The notes under the pieces: model-generated | Told to the model about the DNA's origin: nothing | What the model saw: the letters and a program-made list of their open reading frames with translations, nothing else | Databases searched by the model: none | Position numbers and translations under genes: made by a program | In this document: positions 33,764-43,133 of the stretch, in pieces | Layout of the letters: every line of letters starts with the position of its first letter | Position numbering within the stretch: the first letter of the stretch is position 1 | Assembly (NCBI GenBank): GCA_019113295.1 | Contig: DXHR01000035.1 | Span: forward strand, 1 to 64,000 | Reading direction: 5' to 3' | DNA from: Candidatus Salinicoccus stercoripullorum | GTDB taxonomy: Bacteria > Bacillota > Bacilli > Staphylococcales > Salinicoccaceae | DNA length: 64,000 nt

Positions 33764-35431
33764 CTATTCATAGATTACAGTGTCTTCGGACAGTTCATCG
33801 TAGTCTTCATCGAGGTTCGTCTCGGAAATATTCCGTGCATTGTAACCGATACGTTCGAGGTTGCTGATCAGGTCTACATACAGCAGACCGCCATCTGTGG
33901 AGCATGTTCCTTTGTTCAGGCGTTTGACATGCTGCTTTCTGAGCTTGTTCTCAATCTTATAGGATTTCTGGCTGAGTCTGATGACTTCCTCCAATTCCTG
34001 CGGACTGTAGATATCAAGCGTATCGATGGATTTTTTGAATGATTTGTATACGTGTTCGTAAAGGTTCTGAAGGCCTTCACTTGCTTCGTCGGAAATGTCG
34101 ATTTTTTCTTTGAATTTCTTGTTGTAGGATTCGGTATAGTCATTAATCTGTATGCTTACTTTATACAGTATGCGCGTGATTTCAAGCAATGTTGCCTGTC
34201 TCTCGATATCTTCATCACCGATATCATATTTTGAGGCATCGATGAGATATTTCTTGATGCTGTCCTGCAGAGTATCCAGGACATTGATCTTTTCTTTGAT
34301 CTCTTTATACTTCTTATTGTCACCATTTTTACTGAAGCTTTGTGCATCATCCAGGATGCTGAGTGTAAGGTTGCCAAGGTTTTTAACTTCCGCCTGCGCG
34401 CCCTGCAGAGCAATGCCCGGTGAACGTTTCAGCAGCAGCGGATCGAGCTGGTTCGGTTGGAACTCTTCGGAGAAATCTTTGCCCGGTACGATTTTTGTAA
34501 CAATCCATGCCAGTGCAAAGATGAACGGAAGCTGGATAAGCGTGTTCGTGATGTTGAAGGAACCGTGCGCGAATGCAATGGTCATCTCCGGGTTCAGTGA
34601 CAGCGCTCCCTGGAGGAATTCGACATAATTCACGAAGAGCGGCATGATGATCAGAAATATGATGGCGCCGAACAGGTTGAATATGACGTGTACCATGGCA
34701 GCACGCTTTGCTGCGATTGAACCGACGAGAGCGGCAAGAACAGCAGTGATTGTCGTGCCGAGGTTATCCCCGAGCAGGATTGGCAGTGCCGCGCTAAGCT
34801 CCAGAAGATTACCGGCATAGAAACCCTGAAGGATTGCTATTGTTGCACTTGAGCTCTGTACAATGACTGTCATCAGCGCACCAACACCAACACCGAGTAT
34901 AGGATTATCAGACATCGTGAGCATCATATTAGTGAATGCCTCGAGATTTGCCAACGGTTTTACACCCTGGCTCATCAGGTCCAGTCCATAGAACAAGGCA
35001 CCAAAACCAAATAGTACGCGGCCGAAATTAGTGACCTTCGGGTGGTTGCCGAGAAAGAAGATCATGAATGCACCGAGGGCGAGGATAGGCAGTGAATATT
35101 CACCGATATCCAAGCCGATTAGGAAGGCAGTGATTGTCGTGCCGATATTTGCACCCATGATCACACCAATTGCCTGTCTCAGTGTCATGAAACCTGCTGA
35201 AACAAGTCCGATTGTGATGACCGTAGTACCGGAGCTGCTCTGAATCAGCCCGGTAACAATAATCCCTGCAAGAACACCCAGCAACGGATTGGATGTCATG
35301 CGGTTCAGGATTTCGCGGAGGCGGTCGCCGGCAGCTGCCTGGAGACCATCACCCATCATTTTAATACCATAAAGAAAAATACCTAGTCCGCCTAAAAATA
35401 GAAAGATGACTTCCATCGGACTGAGTTCCAT
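33764..35431 (-). CDS. Na/Pi cotransporter family protein with PhoU-like domain
   Basis: A 555-residue protein. The N-terminal half has two inverted repeats carrying the family QSSS motifs (LIQSSSGTTVITIG near 63-76 and VIVQSSSATIAILQ near 190-203), each followed by GANIGTTITA or GDNLGTTITA. The C-terminal ~200 residues (FNLGNLTLSILDDAQSF onward) form a helical PhoU-like domain in the cytoplasm. It should import phosphate with sodium. GTGGGGGAA precedes ATG 35431. Monocistronic; no pst genes nearby. Confidence 0.92.
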   Translation of the reverse strand: MELSPMEVIFLFLGGLGIFLYGIKMMGDGLQAAAGDRLREILNRMTSNPLLGVLAGIIVTGLIQSSSGTTVITIGLVSAGFMTLRQAIGVIMGANIGTTITAFLIGLDIGEYSLPILALGAFMIFFLGNHPKVTNFGRVLFGFGALFYGLDLMSQGVKPLANLEAFTNMMLTMSDNPILGVGVGALMTVIVQSSSATIAILQGFYAGNLLELSAALPILLGDNLGTTITAVLAALVGSIAAKRAAMVHVIFNLFGAIIFLIIMPLFVNYVEFLQGALSLNPEMTIAFAHGSFNITNTLIQLPFIFALAWIVTKIVPGKDFSEEFQPNQLDPLLLKRSPGIALQGAQAEVKNLGNLTLSILDDAQSFSKNGDNKKYKEIKEKINVLDTLQDSIKKYLIDASKYDIGDEDIERQATLLEITRILYKVSIQINDYTESYNKKFKEKIDISDEASEGLQNLYEHVYKSFKKSIDTLDIYSPQELEEVIRLSQKSYKIENKLRKQHVKRLNKGTCSTDGGLLYVDLISNLERIGYNARNISETNLDEDYDELSEDTVIYE

Positions 35432-35772
35432 AAATATTCCCCCACTTAGGCACCTTGGCGCCTTTACATTAATTTAATTGATTTTACTTGAAATTTACAT
35501 GCGGTGTTACGAGTTTCATTATAGGATGGAATTTAAGAGAATGCACTAAAATAAATAAATTAACCCGGGTTAAATTCTTACATTTGCAATCATTTGGCTT
35601 TTGATGAAATGCTTAAAATTTTTCAACAAACCCTTAATAATATGACTTGGATCTGTCATATTGGCATGCGGATGAATATATTGAATTATGTAAAAGTTCA
35701 GTCGACATATGGCAGTCAGTGTGAGAAACTGGTACTTAGTATAAAACAACTGTGAACAGGAGGAAATCGGCT
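35432..35772. other. AT-rich divergent intergenic region
   Basis: No open frame worth calling. It holds the upstream sites of the Na/Pi gene (-) and HAD gene (+), a perfect palindrome TTAACCCGGGTTAA near 35561, and GGCACCTTGGCGCC just before the Na/Pi gene. AGGAGG (35758-35763) is the HAD ribosome site. Confidence 0.5.
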
Positions 35773-36882
35773 GTGACTGTGGTACTATTCGATGTTGACG
35801 GGGTGTTTCTCAGCGAGGAAAGATGTTTTGATGTATCTGCTCTTGCAGTGCATGAAATGCTGTACAGCCCCAGATATTTAAACTTGGGAAAAGAGAAGTT
35901 CAAAATTGATTATACAGATGAGGAGATAGATGAAATACGGGCATCCATTTTCAGCAATGATGAAGTGCTTGAAAGATTCAAAAAAATGGGGCTCAACTCC
36001 AATTGGGATATGCTCTTTGTCACATTTTCCGTCCTGTACATCAACCTGATCAGACACTCCAGTATTAACGTGGACAATGTGGATATTTCCGATATTTACG
36101 AGGTTGGCGAGATGCTGGGTGATGTGGAAGTGAACTACAGCCATGTTGTGGATTTCCTGAAAGAGGGGAACTATACGAAAGACACAATCTACACGGAGCT
36201 GATTGAATACGCCCGCCGCAGAATCGGCCTTGCAGATTCAGAAGTATTTGATATGCACGGACCCATATGGACGACCGGACAGTACAAGTATCAGGAATGG
36301 TATCTTGGAAGCGATGATGTCAAAACATCGACCGGTATGGAAGCCGAAGAAGAGGGGAAGGAAGGTTTCATCAATGATGAGGAGTGGATCCGTCCGCCGG
36401 AGGCCATCAAAGCTATGCTGAAACGGCTCATCGAAGCAGGTGTGGAGATTGGAGTCGCCACCGGCAGGCCGAGACAGGAAACATTGATTCCTTTCCATCA
36501 GCAGGGTTTCATGGACATTTTCAGAAACAACAGAGTTTCCACTGCCTCGGAGGTCCTTGCAGCCGAAGGTGTGGAAAGTGTCGATTTCTCCCTGTCAAAA
36601 CCGCATCCCTACAGTTATTTGTGGAGTCTTTACGGTCATGACGAAACGCATTTTGAAGACGCGGTCAATAAACGTAACGTATTCGGAGAAAAAATTTTCA
36701 TCATCGGCGATTCCATTGCAGATTTCTACTGTGCTGATGCAATCGGTGCGGATTTCATCGCCACGCTGACCGGCTTGACCGGCAGGGAAATCATCCCGGA
36801 CTTTGAAGCACTCGGAGTGACAAACATGGTTGAGTCCGTTTTGGAAACTGAAGAAATTATATTAAAAAACCATCACAGATGA
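35773..36882 (+). CDS. HAD superfamily hydrolase
   Basis: A 369-residue haloacid dehalogenase-type phosphatase. The nucleophile motif FDVDGVF holds Asp7 and Asp9; motif II/III region is GVATGRPRQE; motif IV is FIIGDSIADF. A large insertion (residues ~20-200) forms an unusual cap domain. It converges on serA-aminotransferase and could supply the missing phosphoserine phosphatase step, but that is inference from neighbourhood alone. GTG 35773 is the start, nine bases after AGGAGG; GTG 35752 precedes that site. Confidence 0.85.
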   Translation: MTVVLFDVDGVFLSEERCFDVSALAVHEMLYSPRYLNLGKEKFKIDYTDEEIDEIRASIFSNDEVLERFKKMGLNSNWDMLFVTFSVLYINLIRHSSINVDNVDISDIYEVGEMLGDVEVNYSHVVDFLKEGNYTKDTIYTELIEYARRRIGLADSEVFDMHGPIWTTGQYKYQEWYLGSDDVKTSTGMEAEEEGKEGFINDEEWIRPPEAIKAMLKRLIEAGVEIGVATGRPRQETLIPFHQQGFMDIFRNNRVSTASEVLAAEGVESVDFSLSKPHPYSYLWSLYGHDETHFEDAVNKRNVFGEKIFIIGDSIADFYCADAIGADFIATLTGLTGREIIPDFEALGVTNMVESVLETEEIILKNHHR

Positions 36883-36900
36883 TTGTGATGGTTTTTGTTA
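36866..36900. terminator. Shared bidirectional terminator
   Basis: AAAACCATCACA pairs with TGTGATGGTTTT around GATGAT, overlapping the HAD 3' end; also ends serA from the other side. Confidence 0.88.
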
Positions 36901-36901
36901 T

Positions 36902-38494
36902 TTATGACAGGTCAACCTGTTTCAGCCCGTTAAAACCTTCGATTTTGCTCAACTCTTCCATCGCTTCATCGTTCACGCCCTGATCAAGGGAAAGGGAAAG
37001 GAGTGCATTGCCCCCTTCGTCGTGTCTGCCGAGCTGCATGCTCGCAATGTTGACTCTGTGAGTGCCGAGTGTGATGCCCATCTCTCCGATGATGCCTGGT
37101 CTGTCCTGATGATCTATGAACAGCAGGTGTTTAGTCGGTTTGATATCCACCTGGAACTCATTGATCTTGACTATGCGCTCCCCATAGCCGTTAAGCACGC
37201 TTGCGCCAAGGACAAGCGTCTCTTCGTCATTAATCAGTTCGACCTCCAGATAGTTGCTGTAACCGTGGGCTTTTCCCTTCTTCTCGACTTTATAGACGAC
37301 ATCCTGTTCCTGAAGCAGATAGAGTGCATTGATTATGTTGACGTTCTCCCCGAGGTGGGGTTTGAGCATGCTGGAGACGAATGAGCGTGTCAGCATGCTC
37401 GTATCATCGATTGCAAGTTCCCCGTGGTATTTAAGCTTGATTTCAGAAGGGGGACGATTCATCAGCTGGATGCCGACTTCCCCCATGTGGCCCGCGATAT
37501 TGATATACGGCCTGAGCTCTTTATTGATATTCTCGCTGATACGCGGTGCGTTGACAGCATGGACGATCGTGTTGTTCTCCAGGATATCGATTATTTCCCG
37601 GGAAACGCTGATGGCCACTTTTTCCTGAGCCTCCACGGTGGAGGCGCCGAGATGGGGCGTAACCACCACTTTTGGATGGCTCAACAATGCCATGTCTGTC
37701 GGTGGTTCCTCTTCGAAAACATCGAGGGCCGCTCCGTCCGCTCTGCCCTCATCCAGGGCTTCGAGCAGTGCATCTTCATCAATGATCCCGCCGCGGGCAA
37801 CATTGACGATCTTCAGTTCCGGTTTAGTCTTCTGGAAGAAGTCTTTACCTACAATCCCTTTCGTCTGAGGGGTAAGTGGAGTATGGACGGTAAGAAAATC
37901 CGCCTGGGCAGCAATTTCATCCACTTCCATCTTCTCGATCTCCGCTTCCTGGGCCTTATCGTCGGACAGATACGGGTCGAAGGCAATGATTCTCATGCCG
38001 AAGCTCTGCGCACGTTTGGCTACACCGAACCCGATTTTACCAACACCGATGATGCCAAGTGTCTTGCCGTACATTTCAGTCCCCTTGTGTCCTTTCCTGT
38101 TCCATGTACCTGCCGAAAGCTCTTTATGTGCAGCGGGGATGTCGCGCGTGAGTGAGAGCATCATTGCCATTGTATGCTCAGTCGCGCTGATCGTATTGCC
38201 GTCCGGTGCATTTATGACAATGACGCCATGTTTTGTGGCAGCATCGATATCGATGTTGTCCACGCCGACTCCGGCACGGGCGATGACTCTGAGCTGCCTT
38301 GCATAACGGATGATCTCTTCAGTGATGGTCGTCTGACTCCTGACGATCAGTGCATGGTAGTCGTGCACCGTTTCCAGAATTTCCTCTTCACTGAGCCCGG
38401 TGTTGACATCGACATCATAATTGGGATGGTCGAGAAGCTCCCTGATGCCGTCTTCACTTACCGGGTCGAGCACGAGTATTTTATAGTTATCCAT
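36902..38494 (-). CDS. serA: D-3-phosphoglycerate dehydrogenase
   Basis: First enzyme of serine synthesis, oxidising 3-phosphoglycerate to phosphohydroxypyruvate. The 530-residue long form has the NAD-binding GIIGVGKIGFGVAKRA, the catalytic Arg in VNVARGGIIDE, the Glu and His of LDVFEEEPP and VTPHLGASTVEAQ, an allosteric substrate-binding domain and a C-terminal ACT domain (LFIDHQDRPGIIGEMG) for serine feedback. ATG 38494 follows AGGAGG and overlaps the aminotransferase stop by eight bases (ATGGATAA). Confidence 0.96.
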   Translation of the reverse strand: MDNYKILVLDPVSEDGIRELLDHPNYDVDVNTGLSEEEILETVHDYHALIVRSQTTITEEIIRYARQLRVIARAGVGVDNIDIDAATKHGVIVINAPDGNTISATEHTMAMMLSLTRDIPAAHKELSAGTWNRKGHKGTEMYGKTLGIIGVGKIGFGVAKRAQSFGMRIIAFDPYLSDDKAQEAEIEKMEVDEIAAQADFLTVHTPLTPQTKGIVGKDFFQKTKPELKIVNVARGGIIDEDALLEALDEGRADGAALDVFEEEPPTDMALLSHPKVVVTPHLGASTVEAQEKVAISVSREIIDILENNTIVHAVNAPRISENINKELRPYINIAGHMGEVGIQLMNRPPSEIKLKYHGELAIDDTSMLTRSFVSSMLKPHLGENVNIINALYLLQEQDVVYKVEKKGKAHGYSNYLEVELINDEETLVLGASVLNGYGERIVKINEFQVDIKPTKHLLFIDHQDRPGIIGEMGITLGTHRVNIASMQLGRHDEGGNALLSLSLDQGVNDEAMEELSKIEGFNGLKQVDLS

Positions 38495-39629
38495 AGTATG
38501 CCTCCTGTGCAGCAGCGAGTGCCCTGCCGTAGTAATTTGCTTTTCTGTGATCACTGAGTATCGCTTCGATTGCGGCGAGTACACGGATCATATCATGTGG
38601 GAACATGTAACCCATGTGTCCGATGCGGAGTATTTTACCTTTTAGTTCTTTTTGGCCGCCGGCAATGGTAATCTGATGTTCGTTTTTAAGTCTATCCTTG
38701 ATCACTTTCAACTCGTCTTCACTTGACTTGAATGCCGTGACGGTCGGGGAGGCATATTCATCAGACACCAACATCTTGAGATCAAGCGACCTGAGGCCGG
38801 CCCGAAGCATATCCCGCATTTTCCTGTGCCGTTCAAATACTGTTTCGATGCCTTCCTCTTCATAGATTTCCAGCACTCTCTCAAGGCCCTGGATCAGGGA
38901 GACTGCAGGTGTGAACGGTGTGGAATAGTCTTCCAGTGCCTTGAAATACCGGTTGATATCGAGATAGAAGCGGGGCAGATCGTTGTCAGCCGCTTTCTGC
39001 CTCGCTGCATCATTCATTGCAACAAATGCGAGTCCCGGTGGAAGCATCAGGGCTTTCTGGCTGCCTGTCACAAGACAATCGATATTATCCGTTTCCATAT
39101 CGAACTTCATGCCCCCGACAATACTTACACCATCTACGATAAATAATGTGTCACTGTTATAGGATTTAACCACTCTGCCGAGTGCGTTCAGCGGATGGAT
39201 TACAGCTGTCGAGGTTTCGCATGACTGGGAGAAGACTGCTTTGATATTCTCCTTCGAACGGAGATAGTCTTCAAACGCTGCGGGATCCACTGCTTTCCCC
39301 CATTCAACCTCATAGACATGCACATTGAATGGATATGTCTTCGCGATGTTCCTGAAACGGTCACCGAATGCACCGCTCACTATGATGATAATCGATTCAT
39401 CGGGACTGATGAGGTTCACCATAGCAGCTTCAAGTGCGCTTGTACCGCTTGAAGAAAGGATGGCAACAGGATTTTTCGTGCCGAGTATGGTCTTCAATCC
39501 AGGCTGGATATTTTCCATCAGCTGGTTGAAATCATTTGAGCGGTGACCGATCATGCCTTCAGCCATACGGCTTGAGATCTGTGGCGGGATGGGTGTCGGC
39601 CCGGGTGTAAGCAACATTTTTTGTTCCAT
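38487..39629 (-). CDS. Class V aminotransferase (serine-pyruvate/alanine-glyoxylate type)
   Basis: A 380-residue PLP enzyme. It begins with MLLTPGPTPIPP, has the IGHRSNDF substrate region, SSSGTSALEAA, the PLP-anchoring Asp in FIVDGVSIVGG and the Schiff-base lysine at 192 in VTGSQKALMLPPG. Annotated relatives include alanine-glyoxylate transaminases and the staphylococcal 'soluble hydrogenase subunit'. Overlap with serA makes the phosphoserine or a serine transamination step likely here. ATG 39629 is eight bases behind GGAGG (39642-39638); the longer frame is unsupported. Confidence 0.9.
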   Translation of the reverse strand: MEQKMLLTPGPTPIPPQISSRMAEGMIGHRSNDFNQLMENIQPGLKTILGTKNPVAILSSSGTSALEAAMVNLISPDESIIIIVSGAFGDRFRNIAKTYPFNVHVYEVEWGKAVDPAAFEDYLRSKENIKAVFSQSCETSTAVIHPLNALGRVVKSYNSDTLFIVDGVSIVGGMKFDMETDNIDCLVTGSQKALMLPPGLAFVAMNDAARQKAADNDLPRFYLDINRYFKALEDYSTPFTPAVSLIQGLERVLEIYEEEGIETVFERHRKMRDMLRAGLRSLDLKMLVSDEYASPTVTAFKSSEDELKVIKDRLKNEHQITIAGGQKELKGKILRIGHMGYMFPHDMIRVLAAIEAILSDHRKANYYGRALAAAQEAYYG

Positions 39630-39747
39630 GTAATCTTCCTCCATTAAATAGATGGTAACTATGATAACAAACTTTTCTGTATTTTCCATCAATATATGGA
39701 GCAGGGAGAGCCCTAAAGTGTATTTTTACAAATAAATGCGCTTTCAT

Positions 39748-40809
39748 TCAATTATCTTTGCCGCCTTTGAGAATTTGATCCACAAGGCTGTGCGCCTCCT
39801 GGTACTGGTCCCTGTAGGATTCCCCTTCAAGTATATGTGTGACATCCTTCAGTTCCTGCTGCTCCAGTTCTTCCAGAATCATCTGATGCATGGTTGCGGA
39901 ATATTCACTCCCGTCACCTTCCCGGGGAGGCAGCACGAGGACGAGGGACCAGTTCTGCAGAGCTATGAAGTAGTCGAACACCGACTTCAACTGATGGAAT
40001 TCGTCTCCCACAGCGTGCATCTTCATATAAATCTTCGTCATCATCACATCTGTATCCGCAAAGAACACTTTCCGTGTACCCGGCGAGTGGATGTTCCTTT
40101 TATTATTCTCGAACTGTCCGATGCCCACTGCGTGAAGATCCTTCACATCCAGTTCATCGGTGGCAACATGCTGGGAAGCTCGGTATTCCTTTGCATATTC
40201 TGTGGAATAGCTGGTGGAATATCTGCGGGCCAGGTCCTGGACCAGCGATGATTTTCCCGTAGATGGCGCGCCCATCACCAGTACATTCTGAACGAAAAAC
40301 CGTCTGAACGGCCGGGTGACGTAATCCCAGTTCAGTATGGGCTCTTCCCGTATACTGGTCCCGCTGATGCCGAGGATTTTACGGTCCACCATGGTGATAC
40401 GGGTATTGATGCCGCTCCATCTTTCATCAAAGAAATTACGAAGAGGATCGATATACTCTTCTTCGCCGACATAGTAGGTCATTTCCTCCACTTTGAAATC
40501 CAGATTGCCGATTCCTCCGGAAATCTTCTCTGCAAGCATTTCGAGCCATGGCTCCCACCCGTGGGGATACCTCGGGATATCCGTTTCATCCAGTTTGATG
40601 ACAGACACGTTTTCATCATTGCGCAGCAGCTGGCGCATCGCCTTTATCCTGTTATCCAGTGACATTCCGTATGTATTGCCGCGGTCCCCCTCATATCCAC
40701 TGACAATGACAAGTGCATGTCTGTTCTCGCGTTTGGCGCGCACAATCTGTTCAAAATGTCCGACATGGCAGGGGGCGAATGTTCCAAAATATATACCAAG
40801 GTCTCTCAT
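39748..40809 (-). CDS. nadR: NadR-like bifunctional NMN adenylyltransferase/ribosylnicotinamide kinase
   Basis: A 353-residue NAD salvage enzyme. The first half is a nucleotidyltransferase with HVGH at 15-18 and GISGTSIRE at 147-155; the second half is a P-loop kinase with GAPSTGKSS starting at 180. Together these convert ribosylnicotinamide to NMN and then NAD. It lacks the N-terminal helix-turn-helix of enterobacterial NadR, so it is not expected to regulate transcription. ATG 40809 is eight bases after GGGAG; upstream frame extension has no ribosome site. Monocistronic. Confidence 0.88.
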   Translation of the reverse strand: MRDLGIYFGTFAPCHVGHFEQIVRAKRENRHALVIVSGYEGDRGNTYGMSLDNRIKAMRQLLRNDENVSVIKLDETDIPRYPHGWEPWLEMLAEKISGGIGNLDFKVEEMTYYVGEEEYIDPLRNFFDERWSGINTRITMVDRKILGISGTSIREEPILNWDYVTRPFRRFFVQNVLVMGAPSTGKSSLVQDLARRYSTSYSTEYAKEYRASQHVATDELDVKDLHAVGIGQFENNKRNIHSPGTRKVFFADTDVMMTKIYMKMHAVGDEFHQLKSVFDYFIALQNWSLVLVLPPREGDGSEYSATMHQMILEELEQQELKDVTHILEGESYRDQYQEAHSLVDQILKGGKDN

Positions 40810-40963
40810 ATCCGTATCTCCCATCGATTGATCTGTTAAATTAGTTATAACAATATGAAAACGTATTATCAAACCGGGTGTTCTGTATCGGGCGAAGCCA
40901 AACAAAAATTATGCTACAATCGTATGGTAATAAACTACGTGAAAATGGAAGGTAAATTAAAAC

Positions 40964-41806
40964 ATGTTGAAATGGGTAAATATATTTAAAGGTTTCCTAA
41001 TGGGGATATGCGAACTTATCCCCGGCGTGAGCAGCGGCACGATGGCACTCCTGCTTGGCATTTATGACCAGTTTCTGGGGGCTGTCAGCAGAGTCGTCTC
41101 CAAACACTGGAAAAATGCGGTCCTCTACCTGATTCCACTTGTCATCGGCATGGGGATTGCGATATTGACGATGTCATCGCTGATCGACTATCTTCTCAGA
41201 AACCACACAGTGGCAGTGCAATGGTTCTTCATCGGGTTGATTCTGGGTGTCGTGCCCATGATGCTCAGGATTTCCAATTACAGAGTGGAGTTCAGAATGC
41301 CGCATTATGTACTGATCCTCCTTATGGTTGCGGGCCTCTTCATCATGGGGATGCTGCGTGCGGAAGAAGTGCCGATAGAAGAGATATCGATTACAGCGCC
41401 GCTCCTCATCAAACTGTTCTTCAGTGGAATGATGGGCTCGGCAACGATGCTGCTGCCGGGGATTTCAGGCTCACTCGTCCTTCTGCTTCTCGGTTCATAC
41501 TCCATCATCATCTTTTCATTGAGCGAACTGACATCGCTGAATCTGAGCGTCCTGCCTGTGCTGACTGCTGCGGGACTTGGGATCCTGGCGGGATTGATCG
41601 TTGCGAGCCGCGTTATACAGTATATGCTGCACCACTACACCTACCTGACATATGCTGCGATACTCGGTCTTGTTCTAGGATCCGTATTTGCGATTTATCC
41701 GGGTCTGCCGGCGACTCCGCTGTCCTGGGTTGCCACGGTCATCGTATTCATTGCAGGCCTCATGGTGAGTTACTATATGGGTAAAGAGAACAAAAACACT
41801 ATTTAA
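40964..41806 (+). CDS. popT: DUF368 protein, probable undecaprenyl-phosphate flippase PopT
   Basis: A 280-residue polytopic protein of the DUF368 family, identified in staphylococci and Vibrio as one of two families (with DedA/UptA) needed to recycle the C55-phosphate carrier across the membrane. The family's paired motifs are present: GICELIPGVSSGTMALLLGIY near the start and GSATMLLPGISGSLVLLLLG in the second half. A TGCTACAAT extended -10 lies at 40912-40920. It is followed 13 bases later by a GTPase gene. Confidence 0.9.
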   Translation: MLKWVNIFKGFLMGICELIPGVSSGTMALLLGIYDQFLGAVSRVVSKHWKNAVLYLIPLVIGMGIAILTMSSLIDYLLRNHTVAVQWFFIGLILGVVPMMLRISNYRVEFRMPHYVLILLMVAGLFIMGMLRAEEVPIEEISITAPLLIKLFFSGMMGSATMLLPGISGSLVLLLLGSYSIIIFSLSELTSLNLSVLPVLTAAGLGILAGLIVASRVIQYMLHHYTYLTYAAILGLVLGSVFAIYPGLPATPLSWVATVIVFIAGLMVSYYMGKENKNTI

Positions 41807-41819
41807 AGAGGTGAATGTT

Positions 41820-42875
41820 ATGTCTGCAGGACATCCGCTGGTCAGGGCATTCCATAAATATATCGAGGGCACAATCGACTACCGTATCGGAGTGTTGGGA
41901 CAGGTCGATGCCGGTAAAAGTGCACTGGTCAGTACATTGGCAGGAGCCGATACGCACGTTTCCACGCAGACTGATGCCACACGTACGATATCCTCACATA
42001 AATACGGCATGAGGGGACGGATACTCGACTTCCCCGGCGTCGGTACGATGGAATACTCTCCGAAACAGTATAAGAAGCTGATCAGAAAAGCAGATCTCAG
42101 CCATGTCCTGTACGTATTTTCTTCGAAGATCAGGGAGGCGGATGAGGAAATCATCCGATTTCTTGCAAAAAAGAAGGTCGGCATCATCTTCGTCTATAAC
42201 AAAGCCGATACCCTTGTGGATGTATCAGGGACGAGAGAGCGGGAGGTGCTCATGCATGATAAGGACACAGAGCTGCATGTCACCTTTAAAAAGTATCTCG
42301 ATCAGCCGCTCAAATATCATTTCGTGAGCGTCAGGGATGAATCCGGCATTGAAGGTCTGAAAGCCGCGCTGCAGCCGATCTTCGAATCAAAGGACAAAGA
42401 GTTCGACGAGCGGACCCACAGTGCAGAGTATATGGAGAAATTTTTGAATAAAAGGCTCAATACACTGGCAGCAAAACTATTATCGCCGGGGTTGAAGGAT
42501 ATCATTCTCCAAAGGGCATACCGGTCCATAGAAGAGATGACACAGGCACATTTCGAAGTCACTCCCGAAGACGGCGAAATAATCGGCAGGCCGATACCCA
42601 GAGCCGCAGATTACATCAAAAAGGCCAAAGAGACAGATGGCACAGGAATGAAATCAAAGGAGTATCTCAGCCAGTTGGCAACACTGTTCGGTACAGTTTT
42701 CAAACTGAGGAAGCTGAACGTCATATCATTCATAGTATCCACCCTCGGTGAGGCAGGTATCAAAAATATATATCCGGTATTGAAAGGCACTTTCGAGTAC
42801 GTCGGGGATATGAACGATTTTGCACGGAGAGTACTGAAGTATTACGGCAGGGAACAAAAAGCGACATTTGAATAG
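41820..42875 (+). CDS. GTPase of unknown function, cotranscribed with popT
   Basis: A 351-residue GTP-binding protein. G1 is GQVDAGKS (27-34), a Thr-rich switch I (TQTDATRTISSHKYG), G3 DFPG (70-73) and G4 NKAD (127-130). The C-terminal ~150 residues are helical with conserved-looking hydrophobic heptads, resembling IRG/dynamin-like or YeeP-type GTPases that act at membranes. The GTPase start is at ATG 41820, behind AAAGAGGTG. Sharing an operon with the lipid-carrier flippase suggests a role in envelope biogenesis or in regulating PopT; not demonstrated. Confidence 0.8.
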   Translation: MSAGHPLVRAFHKYIEGTIDYRIGVLGQVDAGKSALVSTLAGADTHVSTQTDATRTISSHKYGMRGRILDFPGVGTMEYSPKQYKKLIRKADLSHVLYVFSSKIREADEEIIRFLAKKKVGIIFVYNKADTLVDVSGTREREVLMHDKDTELHVTFKKYLDQPLKYHFVSVRDESGIEGLKAALQPIFESKDKEFDERTHSAEYMEKFLNKRLNTLAAKLLSPGLKDIILQRAYRSIEEMTQAHFEVTPEDGEIIGRPIPRAADYIKKAKETDGTGMKSKEYLSQLATLFGTVFKLRKLNVISFIVSTLGEAGIKNIYPVLKGTFEYVGDMNDFARRVLKYYGREQKATFE

Positions 42876-42889
42876 AAGCATAAATGATG

Positions 42890-42928
42890 ATCCGGAATCC
42901 ATGGCAGATGGAATTCGGATTTTTTATT
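42890..42928 (+). terminator. Terminator after the popT operon
   Basis: GATCCGGAATCCAT and ATGGAATTCGGATT pair with one mismatch around GGCAG, followed by a T run. Confidence 0.8.
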
Positions 42929-42962
42929 GGGGTAAGAAAATACAGCAGTGGTGCACTTTAAC

Positions 42963-42974
42963 GCAATCGTTTGC
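42963..42974 (+). promoter_or_regulatory. LacI-type operator 1
   Basis: GCAATCGTTTGC, near-palindromic half of the CGCAAACGTTTGCG class bound by LacI/GalR regulators; repeated at 43041. It likely binds the operon's own LacI-family protein. Confidence 0.7.
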
Positions 42975-43040
42975 AGTAATAAGCACAATAATGTAAGAAT
43001 TAATCATCTAAAACATTGAGTGTATTGTAAGTTATTTTAT

Positions 43041-43052
43041 GCAATCGTTTGC
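43041..43052 (+). promoter_or_regulatory. LacI-type operator 2
   Basis: Second exact copy of GCAATCGTTTGC, 78 bases after the first and just ten bases before the -35 element, allowing looping or promoter occlusion. Confidence 0.75.
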
Positions 43053-43061
43053 AGAAAACTC

Positions 43062-43090
43062 TTGACTTATTTGTGTAAGCGTTTTATTAT
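43062..43090 (+). promoter_or_regulatory. Promoter of the sugar operon
   Basis: TTGACT (43062-43067), 17-base spacer, TATTAT (43085-43090). The spacer carries TGTAAGCG, inverse of the CGCTTACA in the following cre. Confidence 0.85.
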
Positions 43091-43101
43091 TAAGGTGTAT
43101 A

Positions 43102-43115
43102 TGATATCGCTTACA
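43102..43115 (+). promoter_or_regulatory. CcpA cre site
   Basis: TGATATCGCTTACA fits the cre consensus TGWNANCGNTNWCA at every position. Lying just downstream of the promoter, it would block transcription when a preferred carbon source is present. Confidence 0.8.
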
Positions 43116-43133
43116 AATGAAGGGGGAAAAGGA

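Noticed and set aside
37424-38155. 243-codon open frame on the + strand
   Set aside because: Antisense to serA, which has clear family motifs; no ribosome site or recognisable protein.
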